DNA of 31,615 bases, from positions 190,886-222,500 of the forward strand of contig MNCI01002038.1 in NCBI GenBank assembly GCA_015680685.1, in the 5' to 3' direction. Below, piece after piece: positions 20,030-31,392 of the stretch. How positions within the stretch are numbered: position 1 is the stretch's first letter; every line of letters begins with the position of its first letter. Both the position numbers and the translations under genes were made by a program. This DNA is from Gnetum montanum (taxonomy: Eukaryota > Streptophyta > Gnetopsida > Gnetales > Gnetaceae). The notes beneath the pieces are model-generated. The model was not told where the DNA came from and ran no database searches. It saw nothing but the letters and a program-made list of their open reading frames with translations.

Positions 20030-21254
20030 AGGTGTGTGTTAATGGCCTAGTTCGTTAGTGTGTACCTGATGCTGATCAACTACACATTCTCTAGGATGCT
20101 CATGAGGGTCCTTGTGGGGCCCACTATGCTAGGAGATGCATGGCCATTACAATCCTGATGATAAGGTATTATTAGCCAAACATCTTTAGGGATGTCGACC
20201 AATTTATCTGCACTTGTGAACACTATCAATGAGATGGTGAGATGACCACTTAAATGAAGGGAACTCAATAGTGGATTCAACCATTGTAACCCTTTAATAT
20301 CTAAGGCATCAACTTCATGGGTCCCATCATGCCCATGTCAAATGAAAAGGTGTACATAATCATCATTGTTGATTACTGCATAAAATGGGCAAAAGCAGCA
20401 ACCATCATCAACTATACATCATCTACTATTATGTAGTTTGTATAACAAAATGTTGTAAATAGGTTTGGGATGCCATGTGCACTAATTTTTGACAAAGGAA
20501 CCTATTTTACAGGCACTACCTTTTGCAAGCTCATGAAACACTTGGTGGTTAAACATAAACTAACAACACACTACCACCCCGAAGCCAATGATCAAGTAGA
20601 AGTTACTAATAGGAAGATCATGAAGATCCTAACAAGGACTATTAGTAAATATATGAGAGACTAGAGCATAAAATTAAATGATGCCCTCTGGGCATACTGT
20701 TCAACATGGAAACGTTCTATAGGCTACTCTTCCTATGAGTTGGTGTAAAAAAAATTACCAACTCTACTTATCCAATCTAAACTCTATACACTTTCAACAA
20801 CCTATGACTTGGACCTTAACCTTAGCCTAGAAAAAAAGAAAGATTAATCAACCTAAGTATGCTAAATGAAAATTGACTGGTAGCTCTATCCTTGAATGAA
20901 ATACATAAGGCATTCAACAAAAAGCACCATGACCTTAGAATACAGAAAGTAAAATATCAACCTAGAGACAAGGTCCTCTACTAAAACTCCACACATGTAA
21001 CTAAAAATAAAAAGTTCCAAATGTTGTGGGAGGGGCCTTATATTATGTAAGAAACCTTTTGTTCTAGGGCCATGTTAATCTACAAACCTAAGATTTCAAA
21101 CAAAAAGCAACTAGTCAACATGCAACAGGTAAAACCTTTCCATGAACCCAAGCAAGCCAATGCAACAAACATCTCATTGGATGGACAATCATACTCAATT
21201 TTTTGGATCTCTTCCTTACAACTTAGTCATGGGGGAGATGGCCATCCATGCTAA
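20030..21254 (+). pseudogene. Athila-like integrase
   Basis: The HHCC-like N-terminal zinc region has AHEGPCGAHYARR and CTCEHYQ (last Cys replaced by Tyr). The catalytic core is NFMGPIMP with Asn at 20311-20313, where the first catalytic Asp belongs. The second Asp is in LIFDKGTYFTG at 20491, and the Glu is in DQVEVTNRKI at 20599. Spacings are 60 and 36 codons, as expected. The C-terminal part includes LNDALWAYCSTW, then frameshifted WEGPYIM and KQLVNMQQVKPFHEPKQAN. The last open stretch ends with TAA at 21252-21254. Many stops are present. Confidence 0.88.
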
Positions 21255-22767
21255 CCATTATAGTGGCTCCTCAATTTTTCATCTTTTTCGTTTTCATGTT
21301 TTTGTTTTACACTTTTTTATTTTTTACAACTTTTTATTTTATGCATTCTTTATCTTACACTTTTTTTGTTTTTACTTTATTAATTTTTCCAATTTTTGTT
21401 TTACAACATCATTAGTACATTTTATCTTTCTTAAATATTTTACAATTTCTTGTATATTTTATTCTATTTTGATGTGCTTTTCTCATAATTTTTGCTAATA
21501 AATTGCCTTATTGTCAACAAGAAATAGTGATGTTGTAGCTATTTGCTAATGGTGGTTTGTACTTAATGTTTTTTTATTACTAATGTTTGGTTTCTATTTT
21601 TGAAATTTTATTATTAATAACCATGACAAAGTTTCTTTTTCATGGAATGGATAGTAAGTCCATGTCATCCACCCATCCACAAACTCTATGGTTTTCCTTG
21701 TTTTGAAAACATGAGATCCCTTTTCATTAGTAAAACCTTAATGAACTTATGACCTTAGTAGTTTCCAGACTTGGGAAGGATTCAAAGGTTTGAAAAGGGT
21801 GTGACTTCAAGGGATTCAAAGCTCTGTATACTTTCTACCATCTTGGGTGCAAATGTGTTTTTCATAAATCTCTTAACATTCCATGTTAACCAATAATAAG
21901 AAGTGGAATAAGTCTTTGCATGGTGTGGTTCCCATCCAAAAATCTATAAAAATTGATGAGAATTCAAAGAATACCCCTTAGACACAATAAATGGGCTACA
22001 AGCACTAGTTATGGAACTAGAAAGACATCTTACCCATGCCTAAAGGTTCCCTCTAACTAAGGCACTTTCTTGCTTCTTATTTCTCTTTTCTTCTCTAAAA
22101 GGAATAGTGTTTCATCTATGGGAGCATTCTTGTATCTCAAGGGGGTGGATTGGTCTTAGAGTGACAATGTGAAGTCACTAAACATGGTTGGTTTTGCTCT
22201 GGACTAAGGATGGACTTTGTCAAGTCATTTACCCACGAACTCCACAAGGGACTTTATCTGACCAAGATCAGGAACTCCATTCAACTCTATCTATCATTCA
22301 TTAATGCTTCTATAACTCACCTCACTGCCATTTTTCTATGTTTTCATCAATGTCTTAGTTTGATATGTTAAAATTCTTAATTATATTCTTCTAGTTTGTT
22401 CCTTAACTTTTCATAACCATTAATCAACTATGGGGTCCATAGACTCCTTAGTTGAGGTTATGCAAGGGCAAAAAGAGAATGTGATGCTATGGGGAGGATC
22501 CACTCACATATCTCATGGTTTGGTTAGTTAAGTTCCTTTTCCTTAGATGTCACTGCAATCAAATCATTTGTGCACTCCATCATGCATCCAACTGTGTGCT
22601 CCTTGAGGCATTTTTATTCATAAAATCTCATTCTCTAATAATTTCTCAATTTTTTAAACTTCAAAACCCTCTTCTAATATTTTCATCATGTTCATGGCTT
22701 TTTGGGCTTCCATTTGACCATCATTTCATGTGAAGACTCCTTGTTTTATTACTTTTGACAAATTCAG
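21255..22767 (+). other. Non-coding spacer after integrase, very T-rich at its start
   Basis: Positions 21270-21500 are a T-rich low-complexity run. The part up to about 22230 is conserved in the inverted copy at 9540-10450, which means it is an ancestral part of the family and not a random insertion. The short hydrophobic open frame here (21142-21498) comes from the T-run and is not taken as a gene. From about 22230 to 22767 I see nothing recognisable apart from a purine run near 22487. Confidence 0.6.
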
Positions 22768-23286
22768 TGGTGGTCAATAGTCACATTGACTAGGCCTCAT
22801 CAACTAGGCCCTATCAACACAACACAAAAATTCTATAAATACCACCAAACACTTCAAAATTTTGGTCATTTTCTTTAAAATGGGAGGGCATTTTTTGCCA
22901 TCTTTCAAAGCCCAAAACATTTACACCATTTTTCCAAATCACTCTATTCTTCAATCTTGTAGCTATTGGAGGTAAGCTCCTAATTGTGGGGGCCATAAAC
23001 CTTAAGGTTTCTAATGAAAATTTTTTAAAATTTTTCTACCTCCCCTAAAGGGTTAATGAATAGAATAATATTAAACCATCAATTTTTGAGAGTTTAACCT
23101 TCTAACAAACTTTGGTAAATCCAAAATTACTTATTAATATTAAAATAAGAATAAAATAATAATTTAAATGATCAAATTGGCCATGATCACAACTTAGCTA
23201 GGTGTAACTTTCCCAAAGAGATAAATTATCCCAATTGTTTCAAGTTACATATTAAATGTTAACCTCATGTCATGTTGTGATTACAA
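22768..23286 (+). promoter_or_regulatory. LTR-like block with TATA box upstream of the extra ORF
   Basis: TGGTGGTCAATAGTC and GACTAGGCCTCATC resemble the 3' LTR start TGGTGAACTG and GACTAGGCCCCATT. They are followed by TAGGCCCTATCAAC and a TATA box TATAAATA at 22834-22841, at about the same offset as in the LTRs. Later TAGCTAGGTGTAACTTT resembles the LTR segment TTAGGTGTAACTAG. The resemblance is partial. The block ends right at the ATG of the extra ORF (23287). It could be a truncated diverged LTR or an internal promoter derived from one. Confidence 0.45.
22834..22841 (+). promoter_or_regulatory. TATA box in the LTR-like block
   Basis: Exact TATAAATA lies 66 bp into the block and about 450 bp before the ATG at 23287. 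If functional in an ancestor, it would drive the extra ORF separately from the main LTR promoter. Confidence 0.4.
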
Positions 23287-26123
23287 ATGGCACCAAGATT
23301 GAAATGGTCACAAGAAGGAGGACTATCCCAACAAAAGGACAAATGACCTAGAGCTGGAAGGGAGCATTTGAAACAAGGCCAAGAGCCAGTAGAAAAAACT
23401 CATGCAATGGGAGCTCTTCAAAAGAAGCTCGAAGTGGAATTTATCCAACAGATTCCCAAAGAAGAGTCTACAACTGAACAATCTCATCAAGGAGAGGCAC
23501 CAAGGCCTGTACCAAGACTTGAGGTCATAGTGACACAAGTCTTCCATGATACAATTAAGCCTCATGATGTCCAATGCTCAATTCTCTAAAAACTAAACTT
23601 TGGACCATGCTAAGAACATGCTCCACCAAAAGTCAAGACGCAGTTACAAAACTCTTCCATGTAGCCAATCATCACTTCTAATGGGAAGTGGTACATGGGA
23701 GATACATATCTCTTCCAGAATAATAAAAAGGTAGGAGCCACTCTAAGAATCATGGACATGTAGGTGTTCTACTCAATAGAAGTTTTTGCATAGGCTCTTA
23801 GTCTACATAATTTAAGGACCCAGCTAGCAAAGATCTCCATGCAAGTAGACCTAGAGGAAAAAAAGGAGTGGATCCATTACTGTTATGGGATTGACCACAA
23901 GGAGTTTGGCGTACTCACACTAGCAAAGCGCATATACTTCAAGATAGTGGCTTATCGCCTCAATTTGGCAGTGAGGCCTAGTAAGGTGACTAGTTTTTTT
24001 ACTTGTGCATGTGCCTCTTTAAGTAGGAAATTCCCTATAAACCTTCCATAACTAATCTATTTGGAGATAGAAAAGATCTTTAAGGAAAATTACTGTGAAA
24101 GGAAAACCCTGCTCTTTCCATGCCTTATTAGAAAACTCTGTAAAAGGGCAAGGATAGTCTGCTATGAAAATGACATAATCAAGCATACTCCCATTACCTT
24201 CTAGTCTGATATGATGAATGATAAGATCCCTATGGTGTCCAAAGAAGAGCAGTAATAACTACCACCTACACCACCCACTTAGGAAACAACACCAAAGGCT
24301 TACACTACCATTGAGTTCCTACACAAAATCCGAGAGTAGTTCTTGCATGAGCAGGAGTAGCAAGCAAGAACAAGTGATGGGGATCCATCTATGTACCATC
24401 TTGCAATGAGTTAGCTCAATGAAGTGGCTTAAAAAATCAGTCAAATGGAGGAAGCTGGGCCAATATTCTCAGTCTAAAGAATGCAGCTACCTGCAAGGTC
24501 AAATCCTAGTGCCTATGAGGTAATGGTGTCTCTCTTGCACTACAACAATTTCTAGAAATCTTTGGAAATGCCACTATCTTTTTAGTGCACTTGGAGGAGG
24601 GAAAGGGGGTAACTATCTTGGTGATGTAGCACCAAGGGTAAGAGACAATAGTAGAAGTGGTTGCTAATCGAATCACTAAAGCACTGAATGCACATGCAAC
24701 ATCTGTACTAGAAGTTTCTGCACTCAGAGATGTGTAGATGTCTACATGAATTATTAATGATCGATTAAGTGCAACCCAGCACAAGGAGTTACCAATTCCA
24801 TATATCTTTTATTTTCTGAATAACATCATCATAACCTAGTTGAAGCTACTTAAAGAGAAGGGAAAATGCATCATTTTTGAAGAGTAACTTAAAATGGCTC
24901 AAGTGCAAAACCAACACTTGGTTGTAAAAGTTGCCAAATTAAGAGCCCACCTTGCTGATCCTATGCTTCTCAACCTTGCATTAACAAGAGATGAAGCTTT
25001 TTAATAGGTTTAAGATATAATTAAATAGGTTGAGATGGGGTTGGTGATGGCTATCTTTGACTAGTCCATGGCCAAGACCAAGACATATTCAATTCAGAAG
25101 AACTTGGTCTAGACGTGCCTAGAGAATGAGATGCTGACTGTGGAGAATCATTGCCTATGGAATGTTGATGTGAAGAAATAGTAGATGCAAGAATTCATCC
25201 ATCAACAACAAGAGCATCTAGTCAAGGTAAACCCTAAATTGATGAGATTAGAAACTACAAATAAAAATCTCTCTATGGAGGATGTCCATGCCTTACACCA
25301 AAAATCTGTGATTAAGATTACCACCTGGAAGAATAAGGCTCTCAAAATTGAGAGAGTCAAGAACCACTATAGAGATTAGGTTAGCCTACATAATAAAGTT
25401 AATGAAAAACACATCCAAATGGCTAAGGCAAAAGTTAATGAGATCCTCCAGCAACTTCAACAAGGAAAAGAGGTGTGGCAACCTATCTTTGATGGAATAG
25501 ATGCCTAAAACAAAGCAGAGATCTACATGAAGGAGTTGCAAATTAAACAGATGGAAAAATACATTGAGCTTACCAATCTATGATATGCAAACCTAGCAAT
25601 GTTGACTACTAGATAGTCATGGTTAGAATTAGAGAAACAAGTGGCCAGCTTGTACTTTCTATATAAGGTAAAGTTCAAGCACCACAAGGAGAATAAGCAA
25701 AAGCTTGAGACTACAAATGCTAAACTGAAAGTTCTTTGAGCAAGATTCATTGATCAAAGATCAACTACTAAGAACTTGGCCAGAAGAATGAACAATTACT
25801 AGAAACTATAGAATGTAATTAGGACATTCAACATTGAATGCAAATAATTTGTTGCTTGGTTCATCAATGTCAAGGAGTTGTTTCCAAAAATGCCTTATCC
25901 TTGGGATGTGCCCATTCTAGCCCACATTGGTGAAGTTGCGTGGACCATGCATGATCCTAAGAGTAAGGAGGAGAAGATGAAAGCATTGATGGATGTTTTT
26001 CATCTTCCATCAGAAGTTGCAATTGTAGTAGGACAACCATAATAGCCTCAACCACTACATGTTCTTTAATTAGAAGACAATCCTTCAAAACCTCAAGAGC
26101 CTCCACCATCAGGGACCACTTAA
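23287..26123 (+). pseudogene. Extra ORF of the Athila-like element (env position), coiled-coil rich
   Basis: From ATG 23287 (MAPRLKWSQEGGLSQQKDK) one frame is followed to about 24585 with 17 stops (9 TAG, 7 TAA, 1 TGA), then shifts. An N-terminal region has NGKWYMGDTYLFQNNKKVGA and GVLTLAKRIYFKIVAYRLN. KFPINLP and LLFPCLIRKLCKRARI follow. The last two recall the putative plant transposon protein family often found in Athila-type elements; this is a by-eye impression. The middle is charged and heptad-like (HQQQEHLVKVNPKLMRLETT; QLQQGKEVW; ELEKQVASLYFLYKVKF), suggesting a long coiled coil. The C-terminus is SKPQEPPPSGTT then TAA. No signal peptide or membrane segment is seen, so an envelope role is not supported. 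Confidence 0.6.
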
Positions 26124-26337
26124 TATTTTTTATTATCTTCACACCTTCAAAGGGATTTTTTTTGTCAATTTTGTAGTCCTAAAAACCAAAAAATTTTGTA
26201 ATGATTATATATCCATATACTCAGGCACTTAGTGTTTTTTTTTATGTTTTTCATATGTCTATTGTCAATCAATAATTCCATACCTTTCCAAATTTGTAAA
26301 GAACTCAAGGATGATTTTTCATTCAGTTGTGGGGCTA
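26124..26337 (+). other. Spacer and candidate polypurine tract before the 3' LTR
   Basis: T-rich sequence after the stop of the extra ORF ends in TTGTGGGGCTA directly before TGGTGAACTG. The G-run GTGGGGCTA (26329-26337) sits where the polypurine tract should be but is interrupted by CT, probably by mutation. Confidence 0.45.
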
Positions 26338-27192
26338 TGGTGAACTGTAAATTGGTTGTGTTGACTAGGCCCCATTGATGCATGATTTGATAGGTTGACC
26401 TGGCCTCATCAATGTACTGTCTATTTTTGCCTATAAATGCATGCCCACCTATCATGTTTATGGCAATATTTTTCATAGTTGTAGCAAAGCTCTTGTAGTT
26501 TTATCATTTGAAAGTTAGAATATTTTTCTAAGTGCCTGCAATAGGAGTCAAAGAGTGTATAGATCTTTATTCGAGCATTATTGTACCTAAGCATGGCAAT
26601 GTGTGCAGCAATAAAGACAAGCTTTCTAATAAGCCTTGTAGCACTTTGAAATAAATTAATTGTTTCTTTATGCATTTAATGTTTTATGCAATTTTCTTTA
26701 ATGCTTTAAGTAATTAAGCTAAATTAAGCTAGATTAAATAGTAATTAATTAAGCACATAAGTATGACCACTTCGAGCATACGCTTGACACTTGGTAATCC
26801 CAGTAATGCTTAACATTTGGTAACCTAGTAGCGTTAAATGTGTTCAGGATGTGTATGGCAAGTGGAAATAGATGCTTATGTTAGGATTAGTTAGGTGTAG
26901 CTAGTTAGATTAAATTAGCAATTAATTATCCTACTTTTATTCATTATTCTTTACCCTTAGGCAACTTAAAACACAAAACATCAAAATGATAAAAATCATA
27001 TGCCTTAGTTATAATTAATCTTACCTTTTCATTTCACAAGTGTAATTAAGAAGACAACAATTGCAACAATTACTTTCACTCCCTAGAGACTAGTGTGCTT
27101 AGAAGGCTATAGGTCCATGGAATTTGACTAGATTATGTGTGAACGCTTAGTGATTTGTATGGTTGGGCATAGGGTCTACTTTCCACTCATCA
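26338..27192 (+). repeat. 3' LTR of the Athila-like element
   Basis: It starts TGGTGAACTG and ends CCACTCATCA, and is collinear with 14084-14939 including the TATA box (26432-26438), the TAAGCTAAATTAAGC block and the GGGCATAGGGTCTACTT end. By-eye identity is about 85 percent. It is followed by TATGA, the right target duplication. Confidence 0.9.
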
Positions 27193-27480
27193 TATGATCT
27201 CCTCTCCATTAGGTTTTGTGATAGTACACTATTCATTTCTGAAGCTTACATTAATTCCTCTCCTAGCCATTTATCCTACAAAGAACTAAGGATTTGAAAT
27301 TTTGGAATATGAAATACATTCTCCTACTAGTTGTTGGGTATTTTTATAATACAATATCCTACTCCTTCTATATTAATGTAGGGGTTGAAAAATTCAATGT
27401 TGAATGGCCAAAAATTTCACATGATAGTTTTATCCTGGATCCAAACAAGCCTTGGGAGAGGATTTGAGACACCTCAAAAT
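27193..27480 (-). pseudogene. Ty1/copia pre-integrase region, upper-coordinate part
   Basis: On the minus strand this encodes IIKIPNN, VFHIPKF, then GINVSFRNE and CTITKPNGEEII just before the insertion site. This matches the copia stretch between protease and integrase (VxHIPKLxKNLLS...GxxVxF...). The frame resumes at 14083 with KIKS, so the two parts were one gene before the Athila-like element inserted. The upper limit is approximate. The protease active site is not recognisable. Confidence 0.7.
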
Positions 27481-28005
27481 GGCTAGTAGATCACTTAAGG
27501 ACTATGGATCTATTACTAGAATGTTAAAATGTACGTAATAGTGTAATAATGACACAACATAAAAAACTTAACATCAAAGAAATGAAACATAGTATAATTA
27601 TGATATCAAGAACTATAACTTTGTATTAGATGTTAAAAAAATCAAACTTTCGAGAATACAAGTTACAGGTCTTAAAATCTAGAAGTTTAGGGAATAACGT
27701 TATATTTTGATGCAAGATGTGTTCTATAGCTAGCCCCAATCTATTCTAGACTTTTTCTATCTACCAAGATTTTCTCTACTATTATTACTTATGGTAGCGA
27801 AATGGTTTTAGGTGGTCATGAACTTCAAAATGTCTCTAGTTCGACTTGAGTGTAAAGTTCCCTAAATGCTAGCTTAAATAGGGTAGAGCACTACTGATTT
27901 CATGCTACTGATTGTTGGTTGATTATTCTAGCATGTTAAATTATTTTGACAAGCGTAATCTATAATGTGTGAATGCTAGCGTATTTGGGTTTTTCCAAAA
28001 AAATC
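27481..28005. other. AT-rich region, nothing recognised
   Basis: No domain, repeat or structural RNA is recognised. A weak ILMQDVFY-like match to copia VLYVP blocks on the plus strand near 27710 is not enough to annotate. Confidence 0.4.
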
Positions 28006-28235
28006 CATCATAATTGGAATTTCTCATCAACATATACACCAGTATAGATGCCAGTGTAATTGAACTTTGGCTTAAATCCCTAGCATAATTAGTGTTTTCT
28101 ATCAGCATATATGCCAACATATATGCCAACGTAATTGAACTTTGGCTTAAATCCCCAGCATAATTGGCATTTTCCATCAACATATGTACCAACGTATATG
28201 CCAATTTTGGCATTCTTATGCCAATGTAGTTGGAA
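28006..28235 (+). repeat. Three tandem 75-bp repeats
   Basis: CATAATT occurs at 28009, 28084 and 28159, an exact 75-bp period. Units 1 and 2 share GTAATTGAACTTTGGCTTAA. Unit 3 degenerates after about 55 bp. Related CCAACGTATATG words continue to about 28335. Because 75 is a multiple of three, a minus-strand frame stays open through it (27941-28213), which I do not treat as a gene. Confidence 0.8.
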
Positions 28236-29123
28236 TTTCCACCATCCGAATTTGCAATCTAGGAACCTCCAACATATAGAGCTTTTCCTACCAATGTTGG
28301 TAGTGTATTTAGGCCATTTTTCCAACGTATATGCACCAATAGCTTGAATTTTGTTGACAAGTTTTTGGTAGCATATTTACATTTTTGGCCTCTATGCACC
28401 AGCTTGAATGAGACTTTTAGCTTATAAGCTACAAATTACATATTTGCATACTAGAAATTGTTCAAACTAAGCTGAAGCAAAAGCCATGATGTGGGATTTT
28501 TAATGGAGCATGGGCAATTATTTCTACTTTTAAAATTTTCATTAAATGACAATGTAAACACTTTGACTACTAGGCTACATATGTAATGCAAATTTTCTTT
28601 GGGGTGTTTCATTGGCTCCTCTTTGTTTATGGTTGGAGGATTGACCTGAGAGGCATCAACAAAGAGTATGAAACACTACTGCAAGTTTATCACCAATGCT
28701 CCCTCTCCACACTTGATCTGTAGTTGTCAAACCATACTAAGGAGTGCTCATGATAGTAAAATGAGACCATTGGGGAATGTTATGAGTTTAAGGTGAGATA
28801 GAGGTCATATTGGTTATCTAGGAATTCATAAGAAATTCCAAATGTTAACATCATGGCCATGACATGATGTTGACATGCCTTGTCAAAGAAGTCTTCATGC
28901 TTGGACATTTAAACTACTACTACATGATGATGTCTTAGGGGAGCCAGCACTCCATTCTTGGGCTTCTTAGGTCATCTACATCCTTCATTTTTTTTTGTCT
29001 AGAGCCACATGTTTAACATTAGGCTACATTAGCATATTGGCTTATTGGAAAATTAATTCCCCACCCCATTGTTTTTGTGCAATGAAACCTTCATTCAATT
29101 TCATTGCCAAGGCCAAATTTTGT
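28236..29123. other. No gene seen
   Basis: AT-rich sequence with short scattered open frames. None shows a recognisable domain, repeat or structural RNA. Confidence 0.4.
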
Positions 29124-29262
29124 TTTCTCACTTGAATGAGTTGTGTTACATGTAATGAACTTGATTTTCATTTTCTCACCAAATGAGATGTATTATACTT
29201 GGTGAACCACATTTCTACCTTCTCACTAAAAGAGATGTGTTACATTCAATGAATTGGACTGA
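29124..29262 (+). repeat. Three tandem 47-48 bp repeats
   Basis: TTTCTCAC-like starts are at 29124, 29172 and 29219. Each unit continues with a GAGATGTRTTAYA-type block and a TGAA(T/C) block. Units are clearly diverged. Confidence 0.65.
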
Positions 29263-30970
29263 TGAAGCATGTCAAAGTAGATGTCACAAGGCCATGGTGC
29301 ATGAATGTCGAACATATGGTTTCCATTGTCAAGAAGGTAAGAAATGTTATAATTTGATTATGGGAATATGGCTCAAGAGGGGTAATGAAGGTGATGTAAG
29401 GTAAGCACTGTTGGTGTAGTCAAACAAGCTAATTGAATCTCGTGTATCAACATCGCATGGTAACTTACTACCATGATGAGTCGTACCTTTATAATGACTT
29501 TAGGCTCATTCTAGAAACACCACTCCAAAAGGACAAGAAACAAGTCAAAGAGTACATGTGATTATAATATATTTTCATAAGGCCATAATGGGATAATAGG
29601 CATACATAGGCTATCGGTGGTTATAATAGGCAGAACATGAGAAATTTGTATTTTTATTTCATAGATTTGTACAAAGTTTTTAGTTCTTTGTAATACTAAT
29701 AGGAGTTATAAGAGGTTACACTAGCTCACTTGTTGTAGACTCCAGTAGTTGTCAACATCAGTTAATTGCCTAAACCTATAAACAAAAGGTCAACCACAGT
29801 AAAAGAAAACATGTGAATGTTAGATGCAATCAAACACTATGTGACAACTTTAATGTTGCCTTGCAATGGTTTGATGATGTCTTAAGCAAGCTTAAGTTTT
29901 GGCGAGAAACTTGGTTTCATGTGTTTTCTCCTCACCATCATGGCTTAGATGGGAATTTTAACCAAGGACCCTTCATGATGTCTTTGGCTTCAAGGTCAAT
30001 GGTAATCAAGGTACTTCAGGATATTAAGGCTACATGGTAGAATGGTTTCAAAGCTTAAGGTTTAAATATTCAATCTCCACTTGGTCTAATAACATCATGA
30101 GCAGGATCTATTTGGGATTTAAGGCTAATTGAATTTGCTTCCTCATCCTCCTAGCTCATTCCTACATGTTAACATAAGCACATCAAGTGGCATCTACATG
30201 ATAAAATTCTTAAACAATGTTGAAATACTACAAAACATTGTAATAATAGAACAAGGCTAAAAAGGGCAAGGTGGGGTCACTATATGGCAAAGCAAGGTAA
30301 GACATGGTAAACAAAGTGGAATAAGGTTGAAATAGTATTAACTTTAACATATATATTTAATATAATTTTTTTAGTCATTTTGTATTTAACATAGGCAAAA
30401 ATCTAACGAAATGGGTTGCAAATTGTCAAAATTAGGCAAAAATAGACTATAAATAGGAAAAATAAGCTAAAAGTTATTAAGATTAGGAAAATAGGCTTTA
30501 AATTGTTAAATTAATGAGTTTCCATGGTCAAATGAGTTTGGAAAAGTCACAAAATTACTATTCCCTAGTGTGTAGAGACCATGGTTAGTTTTAGGTCCAA
30601 GTTTGATGTATCCAATTAGTTTCCACATCACTTTTCTCACACATAGAATATGGAAAGAATTTTGTCTTATCTTGATTTCCATGTTTGGTGCAAATTTAGG
30701 AAAGCAAATAGTAACCTTAGTGTTGGCACATTTGGCCATTTCATGGAACAGTAAAAGGGATAGCTTTATTGTGAAATGTTTACTCGTATCATTTTACCTT
30801 ATTTAAACATTTGAGGTCCTAACACAAATTTGCTTTCTTTCCTTTCTATTTCCATTGAATCTTGCTCTATTTCTAGCTTTCTTGTGGAACTATTTCTTTC
30901 TCTGGAGAAAATTAGAAGTAGATTTGTGGAGTTGTGCTCAAACTTTTTTACAAAATTTTATTTGTTACAA
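29263..30970. other. AT-rich region, no recognised gene
   Basis: Two short plus-strand open frames (29183-29404 and 29813-30040) have no recognisable domain. Positions 30390-30510 contain a loose A-rich reiteration of TTAGGCAAAAATAG-like words. Nothing else stands out; part of it may be U3 of the element proposed at the right edge. Confidence 0.4.
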
Positions 30971-31265
30971 GTAGGTATTATAAGGACCACATAGACTAGG
31001 CAATTGAACAATATAGGAACTCTCAACAACTCTCAGTACTTGGCAAAGTTGGCTAAATCTCTTTAAGATAAGTCATTTGTAGCTTACATACAACGCAATC
31101 GTTTCATTTTTCACAACCACACACCGCAACAGCACACATACATACTCACATTAACTACTGAGTCTATTTGGAGGTATTTGGGCCTTGGTGTTGCCAGAGA
31201 CCAACAAGCACCTAAATCCTATTCGAGGACACTTGTTGGCAGTTGCATCCCAAACGGTCGCCAAC
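30971..31265 (+). repeat. Candidate right part of an LTR (R-U5)
   Basis: A TATA-like TATTATAAGG at 30976-30985 and a possible LTR end GCCAACA at 31260-31266 precede a primer-site match by several bases. Within it, ACCAACAAGCACC and GGACACTTGTTGGC form an imperfect inverted pair (about 31180-31235). The LTR start is not identified and there is no second copy in the window, so this is provisional. Confidence 0.35.
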
Positions 31266-31273
31266 AGTTCTTT

Positions 31274-31290
31274 TGGTGCTAGAAGGAGGG
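31274..31290 (+). promoter_or_regulatory. Candidate primer binding site, Tat/Ogre tRNA-Arg type
   Basis: TGGTGCTAGAAGGAGGG closely resembles TGGCGCTAGAAGGAGGG, which I recall as the tRNA-Arg-type site of plant Tat/Ogre elements, with one C-to-T difference. It lies 103 bp before the ATG of the open frame at the window edge. Confidence 0.5.
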
Positions 31291-31392
31291 CTGAAAATTT
31301 AGCCTCTAAGTTCATAAGCCTTATAATTTTAGCACATCAACACTTTTTTGTTACTATAAAAGGCTTAAGAAATTAAGTACTATTTTTAGTTC

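Larger units (their letters stand above)
14084..27192 (+). mobile_element. Near-complete Athila-like Ty3/gypsy retrotransposon, 13.1 kb
   Basis: The element is bounded by two LTRs of about 855 bp and a one-mismatch 5-bp target duplication. The order is 5' LTR, tRNA-Asp-type primer site, gag, protease, RT, RNase H, integrase, a 1.5-kb spacer, an LTR-like block, an extra ORF, and the 3' LTR. The Athila affinity rests on the primer site TGGCACTGTTGCTAGGGAC, the RT palm MDDFSTYG, the NLQLNWKKSHLMV block and the integrase block QVEVTNRKI. In two hand-aligned LTR segments I count 10 of 60 and 5 of 49 differences, so the insertion is old. Every coding region carries stops and frameshifts, so it cannot move by itself. 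Confidence 0.9.

Noticed and set aside
21142-21498. Hydrophobic Phe-rich frame after integrase, tempting as an envelope membrane segment
   Set aside because: It comes from a T-rich low-complexity run in the spacer. The sequence looks like simple composition and not a transmembrane protein.
27941-28213. Minus-strand 90-codon repeat peptide frame
   Set aside because: It is produced by the 75-bp minisatellite; no flanking gene structure.
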